Shown one piece after another: positions 45,075 to 53,770 of a stretch of DNA of 64,000 nt (position 1 is its first letter; every line of letters begins with the position of its first letter). Source of the DNA: Pedobacter nyackensis (GTDB taxonomy: Bacteria; Bacteroidota; Bacteroidia; Sphingobacteriales; Sphingobacteriaceae); the NCBI RefSeq assembly GCF_900176505.1, contig NZ_FWYB01000004.1, positions 124,001 to 188,000 on the forward strand, written 5' to 3'. The translations under genes and the position numbers were made by a program. The notes beneath the pieces are model-generated. The model was not told the DNA's origin. It saw nothing but the letters and a program-made list of their open reading frames with translations, and ran no database searches.

Positions 45075-46805
45075 TTATTCCATTGTTTTAGATGATGAAG
45101 TAAGCGTAAAATCTGCATGTTGCCAGGAGTCATCCAGAGCCAGTTTTATTTTTGCTGCTTCGTTATTTTTGTTTTGCTTTAGCAAAGATTGGTGTAGTCC
45201 GGTAAGTGCCCATCCATTCTTTTTCCAGATTTGTAAATCCTGCAGATATATTTGCTCCGCTTCACTGTATTTTTCTGCATGAAGCAGTACCGCGCCCAAG
45301 TGGTGTCTAACGGAGAAAAACCAGTCGGGTGGTTCGTTGTAATTCAGGTTGTCTTCTAAAGCGACGGCTTCCCTGAGCGACTGGATTGCCCGGTTTGTTT
45401 CAGCTTGTTTTACTGCGATGCCCGCATGCAATACTTTTGAGGCAATCTGTACCAGATCGGCCATGGTATTAATATCCCATACCGTTAAGTGTTTCAGAAT
45501 GGTGTCGGCAGCCAGGACGGAGAGTTTATTCATTTCCTTTTTTGCATTAGGGATGTCTTTATTGCCCAAATAGGCCATGCCTCTTGCATAATGCCAGATG
45601 GCCTGAGGATACACCATATCATCGGGTGGGAGGGGGAGCGAAAGTATGCTCTCCCACATCCCCAGTTTTACTGCTACATAATATGGGATGGTATAGTAAT
45701 GTTGTAGCGTAGCCCAGGCCGGCTGCCGCATAATACCTATGGCGGTATGTTTTTGAACCTGCAATGCAGCTTGCCATGCCAGCGCTGAATTGCCTTCAAG
45801 TGTTGCCGTGGCAGCCAGAAAGTGAAAGTTGTGTGGATAATAGGCCAGCGGATATACGCCTTGTGCATGGCAGGCACTACTGTAAATGCTGTCTGCTTTT
45901 ACGGCATTAATATTTGACAAAGAACCCAGATGATAATGGCCGGTATTGATGTAAATATGGGAGGGCATATGTAAAAGATGTCCGGCACCGGTTACCAGGG
46001 TACCCAAAAGCCGGGCGCTTGCCAATGCCTTTTCGGGGCTAGCCGAAGCTTCCATTGCGTGGATGTAAAAGTGGTGGGCTCCGGGGTGGGGTGGATTGAT
46101 CTTGATGAGATGCTCCAGTACCGCTACAAGTTCCGGTGTCCAGGGCTGCGGTTTCTTTGTCTTCTTTTGATACAAATCCCAGGGATGCAAATCCATCAAC
46201 GATTCAGCATAAAGCACTCCGATATCCAGATCAGAAGGGTATAAGCGGTAAACCTTTTTCATGGCCGCTGCATAGGCTATGTCAAGTGGTTTACGGTCTA
46301 CAGGTGGTTGCGCCACGTAGCGGGCAGACAGTGCGCTAATCAATGCCTTTTCTTTAGGGGTACAGGTGTTGGCCAGTTGCTCAGCTTTGAGTAATGCTTC
46401 ATAAGCCCGTTGAAAGTTGTCTTCTTCCATACCACCGTTGTAATTTGGCCCCAACACATAGGCAAATCCCCAATGTGCCATAGCACATACCGAATCCAGT
46501 CTAATGGCTTCATAGAAAGACCTTGCAGCTTCTGCATGATTAAAGCCGTAAGCGAGCATCATCCCCTGATTAAAATAATCCTGTACCTCTTTGTTTGTAG
46601 TCGAGATTTTAAAATTAATTCCACCAAGATTCTTCAGCATAGGCGCTTTCCGACCAGAACTATACCAATCTTTGTCGTTAACAGCTGGGCTGTAACAGAC
46701 TGCTACCTGCCTTTTGTTTGCCACCAATTCCTTTTGTTTTGATGAATTGTTGTTGTGGCAGGACAGGAGAAAAGCGAAAGCAGGAAGAAGATAGATATGT
46801 TTCAT
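45075..46805 (-). CDS. TPR-like lipoprotein
   Basis: About 576 residues when started at MKHIYLLPAFAFLLSC (46805), which places the lipobox cysteine at residue 16; the frame extends upstream to 46853. Several tetratricopeptide-like helical pairs are visible (YFNQGMMLAYGFNHAEAARSFYEAIRLDSVCAMAHWGFA, AYEALLKAEQLANTCTPKEKALISALSARY, EKYSEAEQIYLQDLQIWKKNGWALTGLHQSL). TPR units usually mediate protein contacts. No enzyme domain is apparent. It sits alone between gene remnants and the hip module. Confidence 0.82.
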   Translation of the reverse strand: MKHIYLLPAFAFLLSCHNNNSSKQKELVANKRQVAVCYSPAVNDKDWYSSGRKAPMLKNLGGINFKISTTNKEVQDYFNQGMMLAYGFNHAEAARSFYEAIRLDSVCAMAHWGFAYVLGPNYNGGMEEDNFQRAYEALLKAEQLANTCTPKEKALISALSARYVAQPPVDRKPLDIAYAAAMKKVYRLYPSDLDIGVLYAESLMDLHPWDLYQKKTKKPQPWTPELVAVLEHLIKINPPHPGAHHFYIHAMEASASPEKALASARLLGTLVTGAGHLLHMPSHIYINTGHYHLGSLSNINAVKADSIYSSACHAQGVYPLAYYPHNFHFLAATATLEGNSALAWQAALQVQKHTAIGIMRQPAWATLQHYYTIPYYVAVKLGMWESILSLPLPPDDMVYPQAIWHYARGMAYLGNKDIPNAKKEMNKLSVLAADTILKHLTVWDINTMADLVQIASKVLHAGIAVKQAETNRAIQSLREAVALEDNLNYNEPPDWFFSVRHHLGAVLLHAEKYSEAEQIYLQDLQIWKKNGWALTGLHQSLLKQNKNNEAAKIKLALDDSWQHADFTLTSSSKTME

Positions 46806-47102
46806 ATAAAGAGTAGGTTTTATGGAACAGAAACAATTATTAAAAATAAGCAAAAAATTATGATATAATTATCAGCAAATATTAATTTATTTTTACTTGA
46901 TGAAAGCTTTGATTTACTTCCTTAGGAATTTGTTTTAGTTGATAGTCTGCAGGTTACAGTTAGTAAGGTTTAAAGGGTTTTATCATTTACTAGTATTTTA
47001 ATGGCTATTTTATGTCGAATATTCTTTCAAATACATATCACTGAAAACCCGGATGAATGCGGGAAAATATTTCTTATTTTATATTAAATAAATATTATAA
47101 AA

Positions 47103-47207
47103 ATGATGAAACAAGTATTAATCGGTGAATTCATGCATGAAGCAGAAAACACAAGAAAGTTATTATCATTGATTCCGGACAGTCGTAGTAATGAAAACAC
47201 TGAGTGA
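47103..47207 (+). pseudogene. DinB family remnant (N-terminal fragment)
   Basis: Thirty-four codons from ATG 47103 to TGA. MMKQVLIGEFMHEAENTRKLLSLIPDS resembles the first helix of DinB-family proteins (EFxHEAxNTRKxLxxIP), but the chain ends after a few further residues and the metal-binding histidine helices are missing. No continuation in other frames is recognisable as DinB. Confidence 0.5.
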
Positions 47208-47253
47208 TGGTGGCTATCTTCAGTTTATCAAAGCATTACTTTCTATTATTACT

Positions 47254-47295
47254 TTTCTGGAAGTGCCAAAGCCGTCAATAGCTTTAAATCGTGAA
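47254..47295 (+). repeat. Degenerate 42-bp repeat, copy B
   Basis: Partner of 44900-44941. It lies within a 35-codon frame starting at ATG 47191 and ending at TAA 47296-47298 (MKTLSDGGYLQFIKALL then FLEVPKPSIALNRE). Confidence 0.65.
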
Positions 47296-47550
47296 TAAGC
47301 TATTATTGTCCTTCGATAAAAAGTAAAAATGACTTCTTAAAATTACAAATTGAATAACACCTTATTAAACTAAAACCATTTGCGGCATTTTGTGTTTAAC
47401 TATAAACGATAATGTTTAAACGGGAGACAGTCGAGAGACAGCCTCCTTTTTTGCCTAAGATTTAAGTGTCAATTCTGATGTATATAAAGGCTTAAAATAT
47501 GTGCAACATTTTGTACATAAGTTGTAAATCACATGGACACTTCTTAAAGT

Positions 47551-47558
47551 TAAATTTG
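47551..47558 (+). promoter_or_regulatory. -7 promoter element for the orphan small gene
   Basis: TAAATTTG matches TAnnTTTG and lies 17 bases before the ATG at 47576, followed by an A-run typical of Bacteroidota translation starts. Confidence 0.4.
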
Positions 47559-47575
47559 AAAAAAAAAAACAACTT

Positions 47576-47869
47576 ATGAATAAAATCTCTACACATGCCG
47601 AAGGAAATGGGCCTATTAAAGTGCCAATTTCAAAAAATGAGGAGGAATTTATTGTGATTAATATGATTTCTGGAATTATTCCTCCTTCTTCATATAGTAT
47701 TGTCCCTGCTATATTTGAAATAGACCCAAAATTATATGAAAAGAGTTATGGGCCTGATATTTATGTTGCCTGTAGACAATTCTTAAAAGAAAACTCAGCT
47801 GATAAACCCCCTTATATATATGAATTTAGAGGTGTTGGTGTTATTCGTGCTCCACGGGGATTACTTTAG
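47576..47869 (+). CDS. Orphan hypothetical protein
   Basis: A 97-residue soluble protein with no signal peptide and no recognised family. Composition is balanced, with a hydrophobic middle (EEFIVINMISGIIPPSSYSIVPAIFEI) and a Pro/Tyr-rich C-terminal half (KPPYIYEFRGVGVIRAPRGLL). A promoter element and an A-rich leader precede it, which supports a real gene. The neighbours are pseudogenes, so it may belong to transferred DNA. Confidence 0.55.
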   Translation: MNKISTHAEGNGPIKVPISKNEEEFIVINMISGIIPPSSYSIVPAIFEIDPKLYEKSYGPDIYVACRQFLKENSADKPPYIYEFRGVGVIRAPRGLL

Positions 47870-47960
47870 GTAGGTAAACAGACCAAACCTTCAACGGGAT
47901 TCTATTGTTATAGATGCACGAGAGCGTTAATTTGGGGTTCATCGAAAGATGGCCCCTTAT

Positions 47961-48254
47961 TTAGTTTAGGTCCTTTTCTATTGTGCTGATATCCTGTCGT
48001 AAAATTAAGTTGAGTTCGTTCGGATGCTCCAGCATAGGGAAATGACAGGTTCCGTTCATGATATTTAACTGGTAATCCTTCCCCTTAAGTTGTTTTAGAG
48101 CAGCTTCATTGGTGGGGATATAGTTCACGTTGATCAGGTAGAGTTTGATGTTCAATACTGGTAGTAATTCTTTTTCCATTTTATCGATTTCGAAAAATTC
48201 AGCGGTGGTTTGAATACCCATGGGCGGATAGGCGTTATGGTAATCCTTAACACT
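47961..48254 (-). pseudogene. Alpha/beta hydrolase, C-terminal fragment
   Basis: The frame is open from a TGA at 48255-48257 and ends at TAA 47961. The protein DYHNAYPPMGIQTTAEFFEI continues to GTCHFPMLEHPNELNLIL, which is the catalytic-His end of alpha/beta hydrolases (GxxHFPMxExP). The nucleophile elbow and all earlier parts are missing upstream. A start at 48221 would leave 86 residues without a catalytic site, so it is treated as a remnant. Confidence 0.65.
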
Positions 48255-48336
48255 TCAGCATCTACCTGCTAAAAAGCTAGAGAAAATGAAGGTAAAGGAA
48301 GTTGGTTCGATGGCACTTCAAGGATCGAATTTCGAT

Positions 48337-49158
48337 TTAAAAAAGGAAGGTGAAGCCCTTACCTTTTTTAGGATGCTGCATTTCTTCGAATTTGCTGATC
48401 TCCGCACTGAGAAGCATTTTGTATTCGTTATCCATAAACGCCCTGAAAATATTGATATCCTCTTGTTTACGTGTATCGATAAGTGCTTGATAATAATCTG
48501 TTTTTGTCTCGTTATGTACGATTGCAAGTGGAAGTCTAAAAACCGCTTGAATATAGTTCATCAATAATCTTGAAGTTCTTCCATTACCATCGTAGAAGGG
48601 ATGAATGCTGACCAAATTTAAGTGTGCATCATAGGATAAATTCAGCTGCTCTCGCATGCTTAAATCCTGTTGCATTCGTCCAGCAAGATCGAAAGCTAAA
48701 TTTTTTGTTAGTGCTTCAACTTTATTGAAGTTAGGGAAGTATGTTTCACCAGCAACTACATTTCCTTTACGAAAGGCTCCCGTAGCGGCATCGATAGTTC
48801 CAAACACGGTATTGTAAGTGCTTGCTGTATTTTTGACAATGAAGGAATTTAATTTTTGAATAAATTCTGGAGTAATTACATGCTTGGTTTTGGCTTGTTC
48901 CAATGCGTACTGAAGTGCAGCATAATGATCAGTTACCATTAGACTTTCATGCAAAGGCTTACCTTTTGGCGTCAATCCTTCAGTAAGTAAAACCTGAGTT
49001 TCAACTTCAGTAAGGGTTGAGCCTTCAATCCTGGTAGAATGGTGAACTATAGAAATGAGGTTGAATTTTTCATGATCTATCACCTGATCTATGCCAAGAT
49101 GCTGATATTGCTTTATGAGTTCTATAATATCCATCGTATTCATTGCAAATGTAATCAA
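48337..49158 (-). CDS. Fic family protein with N-terminal inhibitory motif (class II)
   Basis: A 273-residue Fic protein, probably transferring AMP from ATP to a target hydroxyl. The catalytic motif HPFYDGNGRTSR is at 186-197 and fully conserved. An N-terminal helix has S41-T-R-I-E45-G46, which fits the inhibitory (S/T)xxxE(G/N) motif; E45 would block ATP in the active orientation. This makes it a self-inhibited class II Fic and removes the need for a separate antitoxin. The start could be the ATG at 49143 or 49134. The flap (FGTIDAATGAFRKGNVVAGETYFPN) is intact. Confidence 0.9.
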   Translation of the reverse strand: MITFAMNTMDIIELIKQYQHLGIDQVIDHEKFNLISIVHHSTRIEGSTLTEVETQVLLTEGLTPKGKPLHESLMVTDHYAALQYALEQAKTKHVITPEFIQKLNSFIVKNTASTYNTVFGTIDAATGAFRKGNVVAGETYFPNFNKVEALTKNLAFDLAGRMQQDLSMREQLNLSYDAHLNLVSIHPFYDGNGRTSRLLMNYIQAVFRLPLAIVHNETKTDYYQALIDTRKQEDINIFRAFMDNEYKMLLSAEISKFEEMQHPKKGKGFTFLF

Positions 49159-49303
49159 TTTGAGGTTTTAATTCATCAGGTCTTTATTGCTTGTATATAT
49201 CAGGAGTACTTAATGACATCAATTATATGAGAAATACAAAACGCTGTAACTTTTTTTATCCTGTTATCTCTAATCTTAAATCATATAAAAAAAAATATAC
49301 GAA

Positions 49304-49684
49304 ATGGGATTATTTTCAGCTTTAATGGGCAATGCAGGCGCGGTAAGTCAAGATGATTTAAGAAAAAATTATGGAACACTACTTATCGATAATGAAGAGA
49401 TTGAATTGGGTTTTAAATTGATTAGGGATACTTTCATTTTTACCAACAAGCGGCTGATCATTGTTGATATTCAGGGATTGACAGGGAGCAAGACTGAGTA
49501 TGTTTCTGTTGCTTATAAGTCGGTTTCCAGGTTTAGTATAGAAACAGCAGGCACTTTTGACTTAGATGCGGAATTAAAGATCTGGATCTCCAGTGAAACT
49601 ATTCCAAGTATCCGGAAAAAGTTCAATAAATCGGTAAATGTGTTTGAGGTACAGAAAGTACTTGCACACCATGTGCTTGGATAG
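49304..49684 (+). CDS. PH domain-containing protein
   Basis: A 126-residue protein of the bacterial PH-domain (bPH_1) group: EEIELGFKLIRDTFIFTNKRLIIVDIQGLTGSKTEYVSVAYKSVSRFSIETAG, a beta-sandwich with a C-terminal helix (NVFEVQKVLAHHVLG). Members are cytosolic and of unknown function. Preceded by an A-rich leader. The next ORF follows 46 bases later. Confidence 0.88.
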   Translation: MGLFSALMGNAGAVSQDDLRKNYGTLLIDNEEIELGFKLIRDTFIFTNKRLIIVDIQGLTGSKTEYVSVAYKSVSRFSIETAGTFDLDAELKIWISSETIPSIRKKFNKSVNVFEVQKVLAHHVLG

Positions 49685-49730
49685 GATATATTCCCTTATC
49701 TATAAATTAAAATATAGTTATATTGCAAAT

Positions 49731-50447
49731 ATGAGCTTTTTAACAGCTGAATGGAGAAAGTTAGCCATAGCAAATTATGCAATAGATAGCGCGGTTTTAA
49801 CGCCCTATATTCCCCTTGGAACAGAGCTTGACCTATGGGATAATACTTGCTATGTTAGCTTGATAGGTTTTTTATTTAAGAACACCAAATTAATGGGGGT
49901 TAGTGTGCCATTTCATTCTAATTTCGAAGAAGTTAATCTGCGATTTTATGTTAAGTATCTAGATCAGGGAGTTTGGAAAAGAGGAGTTGTTTTTATTAAA
50001 GAAATAGTGCCCAAGGTTGCACTTTCTCTAGTCGCTAATACAGTTTATAATGAAAACTATGTGGCCATGCCAATGAAACACAATTGGACAGAAACTGAAA
50101 ATGAAAGAGAAGTTGAATATAAATGGAGGTGTAAAAAGCAATGGCAATCTTTTCATGTAACTGCTGAAAAGGAATTGTCTGCTATCGAGCCAGGAAGTAA
50201 AACCGAATTCATTACGGAACATTATTGGGGATATGCAAGGTATAATGAGTTTAAAACTAACGAATACGAAGTAAAGCATCCGAAATGGAACCATTACCAC
50301 GTAAAGAAATATAATATTGATGTAGATTTTGAACTTACCTACGGAGATAAATTTAAGTTCTTAAACCATCTGCAACCGGCATCTGTAATGTTGGCGGAAG
50401 GATCAGAAATTTCAGTAGAGAGAAAGAAAATAATCCACGCTCAGTAA
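49731..50447 (+). CDS. DUF2071 (YqjF-like) protein
   Basis: A 238-residue protein whose start FLTAEWRKLAIANYAIDSAVLTPYIPLGTELDLWDNTCYVSLIGFLF is characteristic of DUF2071 (acetoacetate decarboxylase-like fold in the wider superfamily). The frame runs upstream to 49638 inside the PH gene, but the ATG at 49731 is the conserved start and follows an AT-rich promoter-like segment. No catalytic residue can be assigned. Closed by the terminator at 50452-50488. Confidence 0.85.
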   Translation: MSFLTAEWRKLAIANYAIDSAVLTPYIPLGTELDLWDNTCYVSLIGFLFKNTKLMGVSVPFHSNFEEVNLRFYVKYLDQGVWKRGVVFIKEIVPKVALSLVANTVYNENYVAMPMKHNWTETENEREVEYKWRCKKQWQSFHVTAEKELSAIEPGSKTEFITEHYWGYARYNEFKTNEYEVKHPKWNHYHVKKYNIDVDFELTYGDKFKFLNHLQPASVMLAEGSEISVERKKIIHAQ

Positions 50448-50451
50448 CATG

Positions 50452-50488
50452 ATAAGCCTTTAGATTGCAAGATTTAAAGGCTTATTTT
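50452..50488 (+). terminator. Intrinsic terminator after DUF2071 gene
   Basis: ATAAGCCTTTA (50452-50462) pairs with TAAAGGCTTAT (50475-50485), followed by T-rich sequence. Confidence 0.75.
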
Positions 50489-50631
50489 ACACTTGTCGGT
50501 TTTATCAAAAGAGATTTTATCTTCGCTTTTATATTTGAATATTATATTTATATTTAACGAAGAGCTAAGCCCAACGCTGTCCTGTTCATTTGTAAATAAC
50601 ATGAAGGATCTCAATTAACTTCAAAAACTAC

Positions 50632-52299
50632 ATGAAACCCTTTTTTAAAAGTATTTTCCGAACCTCATTGTGTTTATTTTTGTGCTATTACAGCGCTACC
50701 TATGCAAAAACAGCTATTTATGATACAAAATATGAAAAGCCAAAAGACTCATTATATCGATTAATAGGGCATGAATATAGTACCACTCGGTTATCAGAAT
50801 TTGTAAATGTTTTTAGCGGCGCAAAAAATAGCGTTGCTAGAATCAGTAAAGAACTGGAAGGGCTAAAGGTAATAAAACTGCCATTATCAGATGGTATAGT
50901 AAAAGCAGGATCGATTAAATTCAACGTAAAAAACAGCTGCTATTTATTAATCGGGATTTTCAGGGATTCTGCAGCAAAAACAAATACGTCTTCATTGGAA
51001 CGCATTGATTATGGTAAGGGTAGGTTAACAAAAGAACCGCTCATCAAAAATGCAATGAGTATAACTGGTTTACCTGATATTGATATTTACGCAATAGCAT
51101 ATAAGTCAGGAACGCATAGTTTGAAATGGACCGACAACCTTTTTATGATACTGGGGGCAGTACAGTCATTGAAAGATATTAAACATCGGGACGGTGGCTG
51201 CCCGGATGGCAGATTATGGGACCCTTTTATTATTGAAGGTTTTACCGCAAAAAAAGCATTGTTTGAAGTTGTTGAAGGGCCTGAACAACCGGTTCTGGAT
51301 GTGGGAATGGAGGGTGCGCAAGATATTCAGGGTGGATTTGAAGGCGGGGTATGTGTTAAAATTAACGGTGTGTACCATATGTTCCCTACAGAACGTGCCG
51401 GAGAAAAAGGGATGGACTACACTTATGATCGTGTTAAAACCAGGATAGGACATTGGACTAGTAAAGATGCTGTAAAATGGAAACGGAAGTCGACTGTTTT
51501 TCAGGCAAGTGGAACTTATGCAATTACCCATGATGATAATCCATTAAATGATCGCAGAGGAGCAATTTGGTCCTATATGCCGGTATTTAATGATAAAACG
51601 GATACCTGGTACGGCTACTATTTAACTTATACTGTTGATAAGGATATAGCGCCTAATCATTCTTTTGGCCGGATATGGCGGACGGAATCTCAAACGAAAG
51701 GTATTGAGGGAATAGGAGGCCCCTACAATGAAGGTGTTGTAATTATGGAACCTGGCCTTGATACGCAATTGTGGGAAGGTCGGCAGGGAGTGGATTCCTT
51801 TTTCCCTTTTCAAATCAATAATAAGGAGTGGCTGGCATTTTATGGTGGTGCTTATCCATACCAGTCTTTTAAAGATTACCCGGATAAGCCGGGTAAAGGG
51901 TGGTTTATTGGTTTAGCGAAATCTAAATCACCTGAAGGGCCATGGACAAGAATGGATACAACTATAAACCCAATCAAAACAATCCACCCATGGTTTATCG
52001 AAAATCCGATTGTTTACAAGCTTTCTGCAGACTGCTACATCACAATTTTTGATGGAGGTCCATTATCCCGGGATGGATACAATTGGACAGAAGCTACTTA
52101 TATACCGATCGAAACAAAGGTGAACAAATGGTGGGATATCATGCGAACACCAATGTGTTTGATAGATGAAGGGAATGACATGTTTACAATTGTATATGCT
52201 GCCATAAACCACAATAAACGCTTCCATCCGATTGGGAAAGTGAAAGTGAAGCTGAACAGGGAGGTTTTGAAAAACCGAACCGACTTAATTAAGCACTAA
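50632..52299 (+). CDS. Secreted beta-propeller protein, glycoside hydrolase-like
   Basis: A 555-residue protein with a signal peptide (about 1-25). Residues about 210-550 look like a five-bladed beta-propeller of the GH43/GH32 type, with short repeats of Trp/Tyr-rich strands (GGFEGGVCVKINGVYHMFPTE, GHWTSKDAVKWKRKST, IWSYMPVFNDKTDTWYGYYLTYT, GWFIGLAKSKSPEGPWTRMD, WFIENPIVYKLSADCYITIFDGG). The N-terminal 200 residues are unique-looking. The exact family and catalytic acids cannot be fixed by eye. The gene converges on the sugar operon and overlaps the kinase ORF by 11 bases, so it may supply the sugar for the pathway, but regulation in common is not proven. Confidence 0.65.
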   Translation: MKPFFKSIFRTSLCLFLCYYSATYAKTAIYDTKYEKPKDSLYRLIGHEYSTTRLSEFVNVFSGAKNSVARISKELEGLKVIKLPLSDGIVKAGSIKFNVKNSCYLLIGIFRDSAAKTNTSSLERIDYGKGRLTKEPLIKNAMSITGLPDIDIYAIAYKSGTHSLKWTDNLFMILGAVQSLKDIKHRDGGCPDGRLWDPFIIEGFTAKKALFEVVEGPEQPVLDVGMEGAQDIQGGFEGGVCVKINGVYHMFPTERAGEKGMDYTYDRVKTRIGHWTSKDAVKWKRKSTVFQASGTYAITHDDNPLNDRRGAIWSYMPVFNDKTDTWYGYYLTYTVDKDIAPNHSFGRIWRTESQTKGIEGIGGPYNEGVVIMEPGLDTQLWEGRQGVDSFFPFQINNKEWLAFYGGAYPYQSFKDYPDKPGKGWFIGLAKSKSPEGPWTRMDTTINPIKTIHPWFIENPIVYKLSADCYITIFDGGPLSRDGYNWTEATYIPIETKVNKWWDIMRTPMCLIDEGNDMFTIVYAAINHNKRFHPIGKVKVKLNREVLKNRTDLIKH

Positions 52300-53770
52300 T
52301 CATCTTTTTCCAATTTTCGTAATTCTTGTGAACCTGGTCTGTATTGCTGCCGGGCTGGTGAATGGATTGCTCTGAGTTCAAAGTTTTTAAATGGGCAATA
52401 TCTCTAAAGATGCCTGTTTTTAATCCAGCCAAATAAGCTGCCCCTAAGGCAGATACATCCGGCATTCCCATGTTTACCACATTTTTTTCTAGCAAATCGG
52501 CAGTAAGCTGTAGTACGAAACTATTGCTGGCTATACCTCCGTTAACCGTTAGCTCCTCCAATTCTATACTTGTATCGTTGTACATCGCAGTGATCACATC
52601 CTTGATCTGATAGGGGATAGACTCTAATGCCGCCCTTACAATATGATTTTTATTTGCACCAAAAGTTAACCCATTGATCTCAGCTTTTCTATTCATGTCC
52701 CAATGAGGAGCCCCTAATCCGCTAAACGCAGGAATCAGATAAACACCATTGTTGTCGGATACAGATCTGGCCATACTTTCAGTTTCCCTACTATCCGCAA
52801 ATAATCCCAATTCATTTTTAAGCCATTCTATAGTTGATCCGCAGGAAACAATTACTCCTTCAAGGGCATAGGCCACCTCCTCATCCGTACTCCAGCAAAT
52901 TGTGCTGATCATGCCACTGCCCGACGATTTAAGCTCAGTACCAATATTCATCAGGATAGAACATCCGGTACCTAATGTAGCCTTTGCAGTTCCTGGAGCA
53001 AAACACCCCTCGCCAAATGCTGCCGCATGCGAATCGCCAATCATCGCAGTAATGGATATTCCAGCCGGAATCAAATCGTTAAAACTAGTTGTTCCGAAAA
53101 AGTGTGATGAGGGTTTAATCGATGGAAGATTCAATTTAGAGAGCTTGAAAATATCCAGCAACACTTTATCCCAGGTTAATTCTGTAAGGTTAAAAAATAG
53201 TGTTCTGGATGCGTTGGTATAATCCGTTAAATAAGATTGTCCCTGTGTGAATTTATACAGCAACCAGGTATCTATAGTTCCGAAATAAGCTTTTCCTGCG
53301 TCAATTTCTTTTTTAATGTTCTCATCATTTTGATACAACCAAATCAGTTTTGTGCCTGAAAAATAGGGGTCGATAATCAGGCCGGTTTTCGACTTTATGA
53401 CTTCTCCTAATCCATCGGCAGATAGTTGATTACAAATGCCGACAGAGCGCTTACACTGCCACACAATAGCGTTGTGCAAAGGCTTCCCTTTCTCGTCCCA
53501 AATCACAAATGTTTCCCTTTGGTTAGAGATGCCACAAGTTTTGATATCGGCTAAGCTTCCGCCTTTTAATTTAAAATCTGCTAAACATTGTGCTAAAGAA
53601 CTCAATACGTTCTGGTAAATCTCTTCAGGATCCTGCTCCACAAATCCATCTCCGTAAAAGATGCTTTTTAGCGGCATTGATCCCTTGGCAACAACCTTAC
53701 CGTATTCATCAAATAGTAGTGTTTTAGTGCTGCTCGTACCTTGGTCTATTGATAATATATACTTGCTCAT
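52289..53770 (-). CDS. FGGY family carbohydrate kinase (glycerol kinase-like)
   Basis: A 493-residue sugar or polyol kinase. YILSIDQGTSSTKTLLFDE is the phosphate-1 motif, GISNQRETFVIWD resembles glycerol kinase, ATLGTGCSILMNIG binds ATP, and the C-terminal FGGY signature region (ELTVNGGIASNSFVLQLTADLL) is intact. In this operon, after an isomerase and beside a transketolase, the likely substrate is a ketose or branched ketose, not glycerol. The start codon shares one base with the permease stop (TAATG), so the two are coupled. Confidence 0.85.
   Translation of the reverse strand: MSKYILSIDQGTSSTKTLLFDEYGKVVAKGSMPLKSIFYGDGFVEQDPEEIYQNVLSSLAQCLADFKLKGGSLADIKTCGISNQRETFVIWDEKGKPLHNAIVWQCKRSVGICNQLSADGLGEVIKSKTGLIIDPYFSGTKLIWLYQNDENIKKEIDAGKAYFGTIDTWLLYKFTQGQSYLTDYTNASRTLFFNLTELTWDKVLLDIFKLSKLNLPSIKPSSHFFGTTSFNDLIPAGISITAMIGDSHAAAFGEGCFAPGTAKATLGTGCSILMNIGTELKSSGSGMISTICWSTDEEVAYALEGVIVSCGSTIEWLKNELGLFADSRETESMARSVSDNNGVYLIPAFSGLGAPHWDMNRKAEINGLTFGANKNHIVRAALESIPYQIKDVITAMYNDTSIELEELTVNGGIASNSFVLQLTADLLEKNVVNMGMPDVSALGAAYLAGLKTGIFRDIAHLKTLNSEQSIHQPGSNTDQVHKNYENWKKMISA

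Larger units (their letters stand above)
46806..47575. other. Gene-poor region with remnants
   Basis: 770 bases with no intact gene except short remnants: a DinB-like start (47103-47207), the second copy of the 42-bp repeat (47254-47295) and, just before the next ORF, a TAAATTTG promoter element (47551-47558). Base composition is strongly AT-rich. Confidence 0.6.

Noticed and set aside
48286-48567. Plus-strand ORF of 93 codons
   Set aside because: Most of it is antisense to the end of the Fic gene, which has a conserved catalytic motif.
42800-50450. Integrative element or prophage
   Set aside because: No integrase, transposase, conjugation gene or clear attachment duplication is visible.
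52289-53770. True glycerol kinase
   Set aside because: The NQRET motif fits GlpK, but there is no glycerol facilitator or glycerol-3-phosphate dehydrogenase, and the operon encodes a sugar ABC importer and transketolase.
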